Source of the DNA: JAAUUE01 sp943370025
GTDB lineage: Bacteria > Cyanobacteriota > Cyanobacteriia > Cyanobacteriales > JAAUUE01
NCBI GenBank assembly: GCA_943370025.1
Contig: CALRPI020000009.1
Coordinates: forward strand, 1 to 64,000
DNA length: 64,000 nt
Direction of reading: 5' to 3'
Shown: positions 1 to 10,131 of the stretch, one piece after another
Position numbering within the stretch: the stretch's first letter is position 1
Layout: each line of letters begins with the position of its first letter
Translations under genes and position numbers: made by a program
The notes under the pieces: model-generated
What the model was told of the DNA's origin: nothing
Database searches by the model: none
What the model saw: the letters and a program-made list of their open reading frames with translations, nothing else

Positions 1-21
1 AGGGCGCGCAGAGCGCGCCCT
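1..21. repeat. Perfect 9-bp inverted repeat at window edge
   Basis: Two complementary GC-rich 9-base arms (AGGGCGCGC and GCGCGCCCT) are separated by AGA. It could be the terminator of a gene ending upstream of the window, but no T-run follows on the plus strand, so this role is unproven. Confidence 0.5.
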
Positions 22-159
22 CGAAAACGTCCTAATCAAAGCAGCGACCACTATATATAGAATAAGTGAAATATTGAATCTAATGGCTATGTCCTAGTTA
101 TAGAATAGCTCGGTGGGGTTTTTCTGTCTAAGGGAAATGTGAGGTATCGCAACAGTTTT

Positions 160-190
160 TAGATCACATGATCTTTATTTATAGATCACA
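160..190. promoter_or_regulatory. Paired TAGATCACA boxes upstream of kinase 1
   Basis: TAGATCACA occurs at 160-168 and again at 182-190, so the two copies are 22 bp apart, about two helical turns. The first copy sits in a dyad AGATCA-CA-TGATCT. The same pair with the same spacing recurs upstream of the next two kinase units (3439-3469 and 6933-6963). Conservation fits a regulator binding site for the array, but it could simply reflect duplicated DNA. Confidence 0.4.
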
Positions 191-297
191 TCATCTTTCT
201 ATGAAAATGCAATAATATTAATGCGATATTATTTCTTTCTGGTAATAATGAATAAGCCATTTAATGCCAAAGCAATTATTATTACACAGGACTATAT

Positions 298-378
298 CAA
301 TCCTAAATGGGTTGAGAACGGCTCCCCCAGAGGGGGAGCCGTTCTCAACCCTCTAAAATTCTAAATTCATTTAGGATT
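298..378. repeat. Hairpin repeat, family B (20-bp perfect stem)
   Basis: The core has two perfectly complementary 20-base arms at 309-328 and 332-351 with an AGA loop. It is flanked by outer half-sites AATCCTAAAT and ATTTAGGATT. Related copies with other stem sequences lie at 11459-11546, 37418-37505, 47790-47887, 51470-51578 and 55435-55583. It has no ORF and looks like a non-autonomous MITE-like element. The rest of the 1-404 leader is AT-rich with nothing else recognised. Confidence 0.75.
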
Positions 379-404
379 ATTATAAATAATCTAGTGAATA
401 ACCC

Positions 405-3140
405 ATGAACATGTTTAATGTTAAAACAACTAAAACAGTACCTTTACAACTTGTACTAGTAATTCCCTTTGTGTTACAAGTCTTTGCAATAGTAGGAATG
501 ACAGGCTATTTGTCATTACGAAATGGGCAGAAAGCAGTTAATGAAGTTTCTAGTCAATTGCGTCAAGAAATGAGCGATCGCATCAACCTGCAAGTTTTAG
601 CCTATCTGGAAAAACCTTATATTGCAGGAAAAACTATCGTGGCGGCAGCCGCAGAAAATCAACTTGATTTAAGCGACGTAACCAAACTGGAAAAAACTTT
701 TTGGCAAATTATCAGCCAAAGTGATGTCGGATTCATGCAACTTGGTAAGGCTGATGGCACAAGTATCACCGTAGATAATCAAACAAATATAGGCATTTTG
801 TCTTATGCGGGAGATAAAGCCAATTTACCTCAACGTAAAATCTATAAACTGAATGATCAAGGAGAACGAACTGCCCTCATAGAAACTCAAGCAAATTTTG
901 AGCCACGAACTCGACCTTGGTATAAAAATGCCCAAGAAAATAGAAAGCCAACTTGGACATCCAAACCATTTCTCAATCTTATCCTGAACGCACCTACAAT
1001 TTCTATTTCTCAGCCAATTTATAACAAAGATGGAACGTTGCTAGGAGTACAAAATTCTAACTTTCAAATAAGCAAAATTCACAACTTTCTTAGTAATATC
1101 AAAATAGGAAAAACAGGACAAACGTTTATTATGGATCGAACGGGAAATCTTGTTGCCAGCTCAGTGATTGCGGAGACTTATATTATTGATTCTCATAAAA
1201 AGAGTTTGCAGCAAATTTCTGCTATTAAATCGGAAAGCCCAGTAATTAGTGCCACAGCACAGGCAATCCTCGATCGCTTTGGCAGTTTCAATGATATTCA
1301 GCAGAGTCAGCAACTTGAGTTTATGCTGGGGGATCAGCGGCAACTGGTACAAATTTCTACTATTCGAGACGAACGAGGTATTGATTGGCTTAGTGTCATC
1401 GTAGTACCAGAATCAGACTTCATGGCTCAAATTGATGCCAACACTCGCACTACCATTCTGCTTTGTTTCGGGGCATTAGTTGCGGCAACTATCTTGGGTA
1501 TATTTACTTCAAGCTGGATTGCTCGACCTATTTTGAAATTGCAACAAGCAAGTGAAGCGATCGCCTCCGGTACTCTAGATCAAACGGTTGAAGTCAAGGG
1601 TATCAGTGAGTTAGAAACACTAGCCAGCTCCTTTAACCAAATGGCTGGACAACTACGCAACTCCTTCACTGAACTCGAAGCTCGTGTTGCAGAACGCACT
1701 GCTGAACTGAGTATTGCCAAAGACCAAGCTGATAGTGCGAACCAAGCAAAAAGTAATTTCCTAGCCAATATGAGTCACGAACTCCGCACTCCTCTGAATG
1801 GAATTCTTGGCTATGCCCAAATTCTGAATCGCTCCAAAGTTTTGCCTGAGCAAGACCGCTATGGAGTACAAATTATTCATCAGTGCGGCTCCCATCTTCT
1901 CACCTTGATCAACGATATATTAGATATCTCGAAAATCGAAGCCCGCAAATTTGACCTAGCCTCTAGTGCGATACACTTGCCATCTTTTCTGCAAGGAGTA
2001 GTGGAAATCTGTCGAGTCCGCTCTGATCAGAAGAAGCTCGAATTTATCTATCAACCAAACTCAGCCCTGCCAGAAAGCATAGAAACCGATGAAAAACGCC
2101 TCCGTCAAGTATTAATTAACCTGTTAGGCAACGCCATTAAGTTCACCGACCAAGGCAGTGTAACTCTCAAGGTAGAAGTGCTAGAGGTAACCACCCAAAT
2201 TAGCCGCCTGAAATTCCAAATCACAGATACAGGAGTAGGGATTGCCGAAGATCAAGTAAGCCGACTCTTCCGAGAATTTGAGCAAGTGGGAGATCAAAAA
2301 CGGCAAGCAGAAGGCACAGGCTTAGGGTTAGCCATCAGCCAAAAAATTGTGCAGTTGATGGGTGGTGAAATTCAGGTAGAAAGCCAGCTTGGAGTAGGCA
2401 GCAACTTCTTTTTTGAGATAACTTTGCCGATCGCTAATAATTGGGCAAAGAAAAACTCCGTTAGTCAAGGACGCACCATTCTTGGCTATGAAGGTTCACC
2501 AAAACATATTCTGATTGTGGACGATCGCTGGGAGAATCGCTCAGTTTTGATCAATCTATTGGAACCCATAGGATTTAGCTTTACTGAAGCCGAAAATGGT
2601 CAAGAGGGTTTAGCAAAAGCTAGAGAAAAATCACCTGATCTAATCATTACTGATCTAGCAATGCCTGTCATGGATGGCTTTATTTTCATGAACCAATTGC
2701 GCAGTGACCCAGATTTGCAAAACTTATTAGTGATTGTATCCTCAGCATCAGTAGCCCAGATAGACCAGCAGATGAGTTTAGAGGCTGGAGGTGATGATTT
2801 TCTAGCAAAACCAGTGGAAGCCGAAGAATTATTTACTTTGGTTGCCAAACATCTGCAACTTACTTGGAAGTATGACGAAACTATAACGGAAGTAAGTCTT
2901 ATAAATAGTAATAAGTCAGTAGATTTAGGAGATTTAGTTGCTCCTCCCTTAGCAGATTTACAAATTCTCTTAGAACTTGCCCAAGATGGAATGCTTAAGG
3001 AATTAGCAGAAACTGCTCAGAAAATAGGTCAAAAGAGCGATAGTTATCAGCCCTTTACCCAACAAATCATTCACCTAGCCAATAAATTCCAGACTGAGCA
3101 AATCGAGATATTAATTCAAAAATATCTTGTTAATAATTAA
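405..3140 (+). CDS. Hybrid sensor histidine kinase (Cache-HAMP-HisKA-HATPase-REC), copy 1
   Basis: This is a membrane sensor kinase predicted to autophosphorylate and pass phosphate to its own receiver domain. Transmembrane segment 1 is at about residues 13-36. A long extracytoplasmic Cache-like sensor (about 40-340) is followed by TM2 (about 345-370), HAMP, a coiled coil, and a HisKA H-box (NMSHELRTPLNG, His near 458). The HATPase domain carries the N-box NLLGNAIKFT and the GTGLGLAI motif. The receiver (about 695-815) has DD, the phospho-acceptor Asp in ITDLAMPVMDG (near 750) and a Lys in AKPV. A helical tail of about 60 residues follows. It is the first of three tandem paralogs. The ligand is unknown. 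Confidence 0.93.
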   Translation: MNMFNVKTTKTVPLQLVLVIPFVLQVFAIVGMTGYLSLRNGQKAVNEVSSQLRQEMSDRINLQVLAYLEKPYIAGKTIVAAAAENQLDLSDVTKLEKTFWQIISQSDVGFMQLGKADGTSITVDNQTNIGILSYAGDKANLPQRKIYKLNDQGERTALIETQANFEPRTRPWYKNAQENRKPTWTSKPFLNLILNAPTISISQPIYNKDGTLLGVQNSNFQISKIHNFLSNIKIGKTGQTFIMDRTGNLVASSVIAETYIIDSHKKSLQQISAIKSESPVISATAQAILDRFGSFNDIQQSQQLEFMLGDQRQLVQISTIRDERGIDWLSVIVVPESDFMAQIDANTRTTILLCFGALVAATILGIFTSSWIARPILKLQQASEAIASGTLDQTVEVKGISELETLASSFNQMAGQLRNSFTELEARVAERTAELSIAKDQADSANQAKSNFLANMSHELRTPLNGILGYAQILNRSKVLPEQDRYGVQIIHQCGSHLLTLINDILDISKIEARKFDLASSAIHLPSFLQGVVEICRVRSDQKKLEFIYQPNSALPESIETDEKRLRQVLINLLGNAIKFTDQGSVTLKVEVLEVTTQISRLKFQITDTGVGIAEDQVSRLFREFEQVGDQKRQAEGTGLGLAISQKIVQLMGGEIQVESQLGVGSNFFFEITLPIANNWAKKNSVSQGRTILGYEGSPKHILIVDDRWENRSVLINLLEPIGFSFTEAENGQEGLAKAREKSPDLIITDLAMPVMDGFIFMNQLRSDPDLQNLLVIVSSASVAQIDQQMSLEAGGDDFLAKPVEAEELFTLVAKHLQLTWKYDETITEVSLINSNKSVDLGDLVAPPLADLQILLELAQDGMLKELAETAQKIGQKSDSYQPFTQQIIHLANKFQTEQIEILIQKYLVNN

Positions 3141-3159
3141 GGTTCGTAATAACAAAACT

Positions 3160-3193
3160 ATGAGAACAAGTCTAACTGGTTTAGTTCTAATTG
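3160..3193 (+). pseudogene. Vestigial start of the response-regulator kinase gene
   Basis: About 20 bp after kinase 1, the 34 bases starting ATGAGAACAAG match the true start of the REC-kinase gene at 10132, along with the preceding spacer (GGTTCGTAATAACAAAACT). Similarity then stops. This shows that the duplicated unit contained the 5' end of the downstream gene. It is a relic, not a functional gene. Confidence 0.7.
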
Positions 3194-3438
3194 AATTTAT
3201 GATTACTTTACCCCTAGAAAATACTCTGAGGTAATAACTGCTATTTTTACCTATTTCATTTTGTATAAGCATGAGGATTAATTCCCTGATTTTGCGTGGA
3301 AATACATACTTAATTTAGTTGGAAATTGATATGTATAGAATGAGCGAGATATTGTTAGCTCTAATGTCCATGAGCTAGTTATAGAATGGTTCGATAGAGT
3401 TTTTATATCTAAGAAATGTGAAGTATTGTAACCGTTTT

Positions 3439-3469
3439 TAGATCACATAATATTTGTTTCTAGATCACA
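3439..3469. promoter_or_regulatory. Paired TAGATCACA boxes, unit 2
   Basis: Copies at 3439-3447 and 3461-3469 keep the 22-bp spacing seen at 160-190. They lie about 120 bp upstream of the N-terminal kinase remnant. The rest of the 3194-3588 spacer resembles the 60-400 leader of unit 1 but has no hairpin repeat. Confidence 0.4.
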
Positions 3470-3588
3470 CAATCTTTCTATAAAAATGCAAAGATATTAA
3501 TCTACTATAATTTATTTCTGGTAATAATAAGCTAACTGTTTAATACCGAATAATTATTTTTACGCAGGATTATTACTATGAATAGCCG

Positions 3589-3783
3589 ATGAACATGTTT
3601 AATCTTGAAACAGCTAAAACACTACCTTTACAACTTGTGCAAGTAGTTCCGCTTGTCTTACAAGTCTTTGCAATAATAGAACTAACGAACTATTTATTAT
3701 TACAAAATAGGCGAAAAGTAGTCAATGAAGTTTTTAGTCAATCGCGTCAAGAGATGAGCGATCGCATCAGGGTTAATTGGTAA
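3589..3783 (+). pseudogene. Truncated N-terminus of a Cache kinase (64 codons)
   Basis: The start MNMFN, the TM segment and the following QKAVNEV-like and RQEMSDRI stretches closely match residues 1-60 of kinase 1. The frame then ends at a stop and the sensor is missing. It still has an intact frame with one membrane segment, so a small peptide could be made. I read it as the remnant of a kinase whose remainder was lost or replaced when kinase 2 (starting at 3891) came to lie behind it. Confidence 0.7.
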
Positions 3784-3890
3784 TTCCAGACTAACTATTT
3801 TACTTATTTTTTCCCTTCTTCCTTATCCTAAGCTGAGGTTAATCAGTAAAACAACTTTTATATCAACTAAAAAGCCTGAACCTAAAAACT

Positions 3891-6680
3891 ATGATCAAAG
3901 TACAAAAACGCCGTTCTATCCCTCTGAAGCTTATCCTTATTGCCCCTTTTATGATTCAAATATTTGCCGCTGTGGGTTTGACTAATTATTTGTCAATTCG
4001 CAATGGTCAAAAAGCAGTTAATGAGGTGGCAACTTCTTTAAGAACTGAGATTGCTGGCAAGGTAGAACAATACCTCAATACCTACTTGGCAACCCCCCAT
4101 CTTATTAATAGAATTAATGAGGATGCTGTTCGTCTCGGGACATTAGATGTACAAGACTTATCCGCAGTAGAGCGTAACCTATACTTTAGACTATTACAGT
4201 TTGACTCTAATATTAGTGTTGTATTATTTGCTAATTTAGCTAACGAGGGAGAGAAAAGAGCTGATGTAAGAGCTGGTGTAAGGCGTGGTAATCAACAAAG
4301 GATACTTGTATCAGATCGCTCAGATCCAAATCCTAAATATCAATATTATGAGTATGATGCCGATAGCAACGGTAATCGTACCAATCTGGCAATTACAGAT
4401 TTTGGATATGATGTAACAGAAAAAGACTGGTATAAAAAAGGATTAAAAACTACACAGCCAGGATGGAGTGATGTTTTTACAACTGGTCGTAATTTAACTC
4501 TTGCTATTAGTGCTTATAATCCAGTATTTGATAAAAACAATGATAAATTAGGTATTTTTTCTGTTAATCTTTTTCTTACAGATATCAGTAAATATTTGGG
4601 AAGTCTTCAAGTGGGGAAATCTGGCAAGGTTTTTATTGTTGAACGCAATGGGCTACTGATAGGAAGTTCTCAAGAAAAACCAACAATTTTTCTGGATAAG
4701 CAGCAACCTAATGGTGAGAAAAAGTTCCAGCGGATCAATTCTCAAGAAACGAATGATGTTTTGATTAATGAAGCCAGTCAATATTTGATATCACAATTTG
4801 GTGAGATTGGTAAAATCAACCAGAAGCAACAACTTGAATTCACTAAAAATGGTCAACGCAATTTCCTGCAAGTACTGCCATTTAAAGATAAACATGGTCT
4901 AGATTGGCTAGTTGTTGTTGTTATTCCTGAAGCTGATTTCATGGAACAAATTAATGCTAACACCCGCACTACAATTATTCTCTGTTTGTTAGCTTTAGCC
5001 CTAGCTATCATCTCTGGTATTTACACATCCCGATGGATTCTAATCCCAATTCAACGCTTAAATAAAGCCTCTCAACTCATCACTGAAGGTAACTTTGATC
5101 AGCAAGTTCAACCAGAGAATATACAAGAGATAGATCGATTAGGTCAAGTTTTTAATGAAATGAGTTATCAGCTCGAAACCTCCTTTCACACCCTAGCTCA
5201 AACTAATGTGCAACTCGAACAACGGGTTGAAGAACGCACGGCTGAGTTACAAATTGCCAAAGACCAAGCCGATAGTGCTAACCAAGCAAAAAGTGATTTT
5301 CTAGCGAATATGAGCCATGAACTCCGCACCCCCCTAAATGGAATTCTTGGCTATGCCCAAATTCTGAATCGCTCCAAAGTTTTACCAGACAAAGAACGCC
5401 ACGGAGTCAACATTATTTATCAGTGTGGCTCCCATCTCCTCACCTTGATTAATGATGTCTTGGATATCTCGAAAATTGAAGCCCGCAAACTTGATCTTGC
5501 TTCCAGTGCGATACATTTACCATCTTTTCTGCAAGGAGTAGTGGAAATTTGTCGAGTCCGCTCTGATCAAAAAAATCTCGAATTTATCTATCAACCAGAC
5601 TCAGACTTACCAGAAGGCATAGAAGCCGATGAGAAACGCCTCCGCCAAGTCCTGATTAACCTGTTAGGCAATGCCATTAAGTTCACCGACCAAGGCAGCG
5701 TAACTCTCAAAGTAGAAGTGCTAGAGGTCAACCCTCATATTCTCCGCCTAAAATTCCAAATCACAGATACAGGAGTGGGGATAGCAGAGGATCAAGTAAG
5801 CCGACTCTTCCAAGCCTTTGAGCAGGTGGGAGACCAAAAACGGCAAGCAGAAGGCACGGGCTTAGGGTTAGCCATCAGCCAAAAAATTGTCGGATTGATG
5901 GGTGGAGAAATCAAGGTTAAGAGTGAATTGGGAGTCGGTAGTAACTTCTACTTTGATGTAGCTCTGCCGATCGCTAATAATTGGGCAAAGAAAAACTCCG
6001 TTAGTCAAGGACGCACCATTATTGGCTACGAAGGCTCACCCAAGCATATTTTAATTGTGGACGATCGCTGGGAGAATCGATCGGTCTTGAGCAATCTTTT
6101 GGAACCTCTGGGATTTAGCTTCACTGAAGCCGAAAATGGTCAAGAAGGGCTAGAAAAAGCTAGAGAAAAGTTACCAGATTTAGTGATCACCGATATAGCC
6201 ATGCCTGTTATGGATGGTTTTACTTTCATGAACCAATTGCGAAAGGATCCAGCCCTGAAAAACTTATTAGTGATTGTGTCCTCAGCATCAGTAGCCCAAA
6301 TTGACCAGCAGATGAGTTTAGAAGCTGGGGGTAATGATTTTCTAGTAAAACCAGTGGAAGCCGAAGAGTTATTTACCTTGGTTGCCAAACATCTACAACT
6401 TACTTGGAAGTATGATGAAACTGCAACAGAAGCAAGCCCTGCAACTAACAATAAATCAGTAGATGCTGCCAAGCTAGTGCCTCCTCCTGAGACAGATTTA
6501 CAAATTCTCCTAGAACTTGCCCAAGATGGAATGCTCAAAGAATTAGCAGAAACTGCTCAGAAAATAGGTCAAAAGAGCGATAGTTATCAGCCCTTTATCC
6601 AACAAATCATTCACCTAGCCAAGAAATTTCAGACTGAGCAAATAGAGGTACTAATTCAAAAATATCTTGCTAATAATTAA
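3891..6680 (+). CDS. Hybrid sensor histidine kinase, copy 2
   Basis: It has the same architecture as copy 1: TM1 near residues 12-35, a Cache-like periplasmic domain to about 350, TM2, HAMP, coiled coil, HisKA (NMSHELRTPLNG), HATPase (GTGLGLAI), REC (ITDIAMPVMDG) and the same helical tail. From the coiled coil onward it is nearly identical to copies 1 and 3, down to long identical DNA runs. The first 370 residues are clearly different, including an Asp/Asn-rich stretch near 140-150. This points to a different ligand feeding the same output. ATG 3891 gives a full TM1. Confidence 0.93.
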   Translation: MIKVQKRRSIPLKLILIAPFMIQIFAAVGLTNYLSIRNGQKAVNEVATSLRTEIAGKVEQYLNTYLATPHLINRINEDAVRLGTLDVQDLSAVERNLYFRLLQFDSNISVVLFANLANEGEKRADVRAGVRRGNQQRILVSDRSDPNPKYQYYEYDADSNGNRTNLAITDFGYDVTEKDWYKKGLKTTQPGWSDVFTTGRNLTLAISAYNPVFDKNNDKLGIFSVNLFLTDISKYLGSLQVGKSGKVFIVERNGLLIGSSQEKPTIFLDKQQPNGEKKFQRINSQETNDVLINEASQYLISQFGEIGKINQKQQLEFTKNGQRNFLQVLPFKDKHGLDWLVVVVIPEADFMEQINANTRTTIILCLLALALAIISGIYTSRWILIPIQRLNKASQLITEGNFDQQVQPENIQEIDRLGQVFNEMSYQLETSFHTLAQTNVQLEQRVEERTAELQIAKDQADSANQAKSDFLANMSHELRTPLNGILGYAQILNRSKVLPDKERHGVNIIYQCGSHLLTLINDVLDISKIEARKLDLASSAIHLPSFLQGVVEICRVRSDQKNLEFIYQPDSDLPEGIEADEKRLRQVLINLLGNAIKFTDQGSVTLKVEVLEVNPHILRLKFQITDTGVGIAEDQVSRLFQAFEQVGDQKRQAEGTGLGLAISQKIVGLMGGEIKVKSELGVGSNFYFDVALPIANNWAKKNSVSQGRTIIGYEGSPKHILIVDDRWENRSVLSNLLEPLGFSFTEAENGQEGLEKAREKLPDLVITDIAMPVMDGFTFMNQLRKDPALKNLLVIVSSASVAQIDQQMSLEAGGNDFLVKPVEAEELFTLVAKHLQLTWKYDETATEASPATNNKSVDAAKLVPPPETDLQILLELAQDGMLKELAETAQKIGQKSDSYQPFIQQIIHLAKKFQTEQIEVLIQKYLANN

Positions 6681-6699
6681 GGTTCGTAATAACAAAACT

Positions 6700-6733
6700 A
6701 TAAGAACAAGTCTAACTGGTTTAGTTCTAATTG
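6700..6733 (+). pseudogene. Second vestigial start of the response-regulator kinase gene
   Basis: Directly after kinase 2 the same spacer (GGTTCGTAATAACAAAACT) and about 34 bases matching the start of the gene at 10132 are present. The start codon is changed to ATA. The similarity then breaks off. It is a duplication scar. Confidence 0.7.
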
Positions 6734-6932
6734 TTATGCTTCCCTATTTTGTTTAGTATAAATCAGGAGATTAATTCCCTAACTTTGTGTAGAAGTACAT
6801 ACTTAATTTGCTTAGGGATTAATATGTATATAATGAGCGAAAGATTGTTAACTCTAATCGCTATACACTAGTCATAAATATAGTTTAACAAGGTCTTTCT
6901 ATCTAAGAAATACAAAGTATTATATGCGTTTT

Positions 6933-6963
6933 CAGATCACATGATATTTATTTCTAGATCACA
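6933..6963. promoter_or_regulatory. Paired AGATCACA boxes, unit 3
   Basis: Copies at 6933-6941 (first base changed to C) and 6955-6963 preserve the 22-bp spacing of units 1 and 2. Preservation of both boxes and their spacing while flanking bases drift is mild evidence that they matter. Confidence 0.4.
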
Positions 6964-7088
6964 CCATTTTTCTGTAAAAATGCAATAATATTTATTGGCT
7001 CAATATGATTTATGCTTGGCAATAACAGGCTAACTATTTAGTGTTGAAATGACTATTTTGCACAAGATGATTACTTAGGGAAATACAT

Positions 7089-7229
7089 ATGCTTAATGGT
7101 ATTCAAATATCTAAAACCTTGCCCTTGCAACTTGTACTAGTAATTTTGCTTGTGTTACAAACCTTTGTAATTGTGGAGTTAATAGATTGTTTGTTATTAT
7201 AAAATAAACAGAAAGTAGTCAGCAAATAA
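7089..7229 (+). pseudogene. Second truncated kinase N-terminus, with stops
   Basis: The translation from ATG 7089 (MLNGIQISKTLPLQLVLVI...) matches the TM1 region of kinase 1 for 37 residues, then meets TAA at 7200. Similarity continues briefly past the stop (KQKVVSK) before another stop near 7229. It is more decayed than the 3589-3783 remnant and occupies the same place ahead of kinase 3. Confidence 0.65.
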
Positions 7230-7310
7230 AGGAATTAAGCTTGTGTTAGAGTCGTCAATAATCTGAAATTTAGTAGGGTTTGGTCTTAGCTTAATATTAC
7301 GGAGATACTT

Positions 7311-10112
7311 ATGATTTTGAAGATGCCAAGTAGAATTTCTCGTCATATTCCCTTACGAACAGTATTGATTGTGCCATTTGTACTTCAGATTTCTCTTGCG
7401 GTGGGATTAACGGGATGGCTATCCTTGCAAAATGGACAGAAGGCAGTTAATGATGTGGCAACTCAACTACGGAGTGAGATTAGCAATCGGATCAAACTTT
7501 ACCTTGACAATTATTTAGAAAAACCTTTTATGGTTAATAAACTTAATATAGATTTGATGGATAGAGAGGAATTCATCTTAGATTTAAATAAGGAGATAGC
7601 AGTATTGCAAGCTCAAAAAATATTTCGGCAAGAACTAGAACTTTTTGACTCAGTAGGTTCAATTCTGTTTGCATCTGAACAGCAAGGAGAAGTCGTAGTG
7701 TTAAATAGAGATTTCAGAGATAATTCCCTAAAATTTAATTTTAATGATAATTCACTCCGATTTAGTGTCTCCAATAATTCTACTGGCTATAGAGTTCATA
7801 CTTATGAACTTGATAGCAAAGGAAATAGAACAGGTAAAGTAACAAAAAATACTAGACCTCTTGATGGTCGTGTTCGTCCTTGGTACCTTGCTGCCAAACA
7901 AAAAGGAGAACCTACTTGGAGTGAAATTTATCCACAGCTTCTTACTCTTAAGCCTCAGATCACTGCTGCAATTCCTGTTTATGATGACAACAAAAATTTG
8001 CAAGGTGTTTTTGGGGCTGCTTTTTATTTAGAAGATATTAGTGAATTTTTAAATAATCTTAAGATAGGGCGTTCGGGAGAGGTTTTTATTATAGAACGCT
8101 CAGGACTAATTGTAGCAAATTCAACGAAGCAGCCGCTATTTATACCAAGTAAAAAGCAGGGTGAGCAACCGCAAAGATTAAAGGCAGTAGATAGTAGTGA
8201 TCAGTTGATGGCTATTTCCACTCAAAATCTAATTCAACGGTTTAGTAGTTTGCATAATATTAAGGAAAGTGAACAACTAGAATTCACGATATCTGGTCAA
8301 AAGCATTTTATTCAACTGTTGCCATTTAAAGATGATCGAGGACTTGATTGGATAGTAGTTATAGTAGTTCCAGAATCTGACTTTATGGAGCAAATTAATT
8401 CCAACACTCAAACTACAATTTTATTATGTTTGTTAGCTTTAGGTATCGCTACAGGATTAGGAATTATCACTGCTAATTGGATTGCTAAACCCATCCATAG
8501 ATTAAATCTAGCTAGTGAAGCGATCTCATCTGGAGACTTTGAACAAAACATCGCTGACTCTTCTGTCCAAGAACTAGGGACATTAGCTAAATCCTTTAAT
8601 CAAATGAGTCAACAGCTAAAAAATTCCTACCAAACCCTAGAACACCGAGTCGAAGAAAGAACTATCGAACTTGCCGCCGCCAAAGACCAAGCCGATAGTG
8701 CAAACCAGGCAAAAAGTAATTTCCTAGCCAATATGAGCCATGAACTCCGCACTCCTCTGAATGGAATTCTCGGCTATTCCCAAATTCTAAATCGCTCCAA
8801 AGCCTTGCCTGAAAAAGAACGTCATGGAGTACAAATTATTCATCAGTGCGGCTCCCATCTTCTCACCTTGATCAACGATATATTAGATATCTCCAAAATC
8901 GAAGCCCGCAAATTTGACCTCGCCTCTAGTGCGATACACTTGCCATCTTTTCTGCAAGGAGTAGTGGAAATCTGTCGAGTCCGCTCTGATCAGAAGAAGC
9001 TCGAATTTATCTATCAACCAGACTCAAACCTGCCCGAAGGAATCGAAGCAGATGAAAAACGCCTCCGCCAAGTCCTGATTAACCTGTTGGGCAACGCCAT
9101 CAAGTTCACCGACCAAGGCAGTATTACACTCAAAGTAGAAGTAATTGCATCTACTAAAGCAGAAGAACTAAGTTCCCGCCTGAAATTCCAAATCAAAGAC
9201 ACAGGAGTAGGAATTGCCGAAGATCAAGTAAGCCGACTCTTCCGAGAATTTGAGCAGGTGGGAGATCAAAAACGGCAAGCAGAAGGCACGGGCTTAGGGT
9301 TAGCCATCAGCCAAAAAATTGTGCAGTTGATGGGTGGTGAAATTCAGGTAGAAAGCCAGCTAGGAGTCGGCAGTAACTTCTTTTTTGAGATAACTTTGCC
9401 GATCGCTAATAATTGGGCAAAGAAAAACTCCGTTAGTCAAGGACGCACCATTATTGGCTACGAAGGTTCACCAAAACATATTCTGATTGTGGACGATCGC
9501 TGGGAGAATCGATCGGTCTTGATCAATCTCTTAGAACCTCTGGGATTTAGCTTCACTGAAGCCGAAAATGGGCAAGAAGGACTAGAAAAAGCTAGAGAAA
9601 AATTACCTGATCTAATCATTACTGATCTAGCCATGCCTGTCATGGATGGCTTTATTTTCATGAACCAATTGCGCAGTGACCCAGCCCTGAAAAACTTATT
9701 AGTGATTGTATCCTCAGCATCTGTAGCCCAGATAGACCAGCAGATGAGTTTAGAGGCTGGAGGTGATGATTTTCTAGCAAAACCAGTGGAAGCCGAAGAA
9801 TTATTTACCTTGATTGCCCAACATCTGCAACTTACTTGGAAGTATGATGAAACCGCAACGGAAGTAAGTCCTGCAACTAGCAATAAGCCGGGAGATTTTG
9901 ATGATTTAGTCCCTCCCCCCTTAGCAGATTTACAAATTCTCTTAGAACTTGCCCAAGATGGAATGCTCAAAGAATTAGCAGAAACTGCTCAGAAAATAGG
10001 TCAAAAGAGCGATAGTTATCAGCCCTTTATCCAACAAATCATTCACCTAGCCAAGAAATTCCAGACTGAGCAAATCGAGATATTAATTCAAAAATATCTT
10101 GTTAATAATTAA
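7311..10112 (+). CDS. Hybrid sensor histidine kinase, copy 3
   Basis: This is the third tandem Cache-HAMP-HisKA-HATPase-REC kinase of 933 residues. TM1 lies near residues 15-38 and TM2 near 365-390. The H-box NMSHELRTPLNG, GTGLGLAI and receiver ITDLAMPVMDG are intact. The sensor region diverges strongly from copies 1 and 2 and is longest here (an Asn/Phe-rich insert near residues 125-160), while the cytoplasmic half is almost identical to copy 1. It lies 19 bp upstream of the REC-histidine kinase at 10132, so the two are probably co-transcribed. A phosphorelay between them is an inference. Confidence 0.93.
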   Translation: MILKMPSRISRHIPLRTVLIVPFVLQISLAVGLTGWLSLQNGQKAVNDVATQLRSEISNRIKLYLDNYLEKPFMVNKLNIDLMDREEFILDLNKEIAVLQAQKIFRQELELFDSVGSILFASEQQGEVVVLNRDFRDNSLKFNFNDNSLRFSVSNNSTGYRVHTYELDSKGNRTGKVTKNTRPLDGRVRPWYLAAKQKGEPTWSEIYPQLLTLKPQITAAIPVYDDNKNLQGVFGAAFYLEDISEFLNNLKIGRSGEVFIIERSGLIVANSTKQPLFIPSKKQGEQPQRLKAVDSSDQLMAISTQNLIQRFSSLHNIKESEQLEFTISGQKHFIQLLPFKDDRGLDWIVVIVVPESDFMEQINSNTQTTILLCLLALGIATGLGIITANWIAKPIHRLNLASEAISSGDFEQNIADSSVQELGTLAKSFNQMSQQLKNSYQTLEHRVEERTIELAAAKDQADSANQAKSNFLANMSHELRTPLNGILGYSQILNRSKALPEKERHGVQIIHQCGSHLLTLINDILDISKIEARKFDLASSAIHLPSFLQGVVEICRVRSDQKKLEFIYQPDSNLPEGIEADEKRLRQVLINLLGNAIKFTDQGSITLKVEVIASTKAEELSSRLKFQIKDTGVGIAEDQVSRLFREFEQVGDQKRQAEGTGLGLAISQKIVQLMGGEIQVESQLGVGSNFFFEITLPIANNWAKKNSVSQGRTIIGYEGSPKHILIVDDRWENRSVLINLLEPLGFSFTEAENGQEGLEKAREKLPDLIITDLAMPVMDGFIFMNQLRSDPALKNLLVIVSSASVAQIDQQMSLEAGGDDFLAKPVEAEELFTLIAQHLQLTWKYDETATEVSPATSNKPGDFDDLVPPPLADLQILLELAQDGMLKELAETAQKIGQKSDSYQPFIQQIIHLAKKFQTEQIEILIQKYLVNN

Positions 10113-10131
10113 GGTTCGTAATAACAAAACT

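Noticed and set aside
9458..9970. 170-codon minus frame opposite the kinase 3 receiver region
   Set aside because: Same type of frame appears opposite kinases 1 and 2 because the DNA is duplicated; no start signals and composition is that of a shadow.
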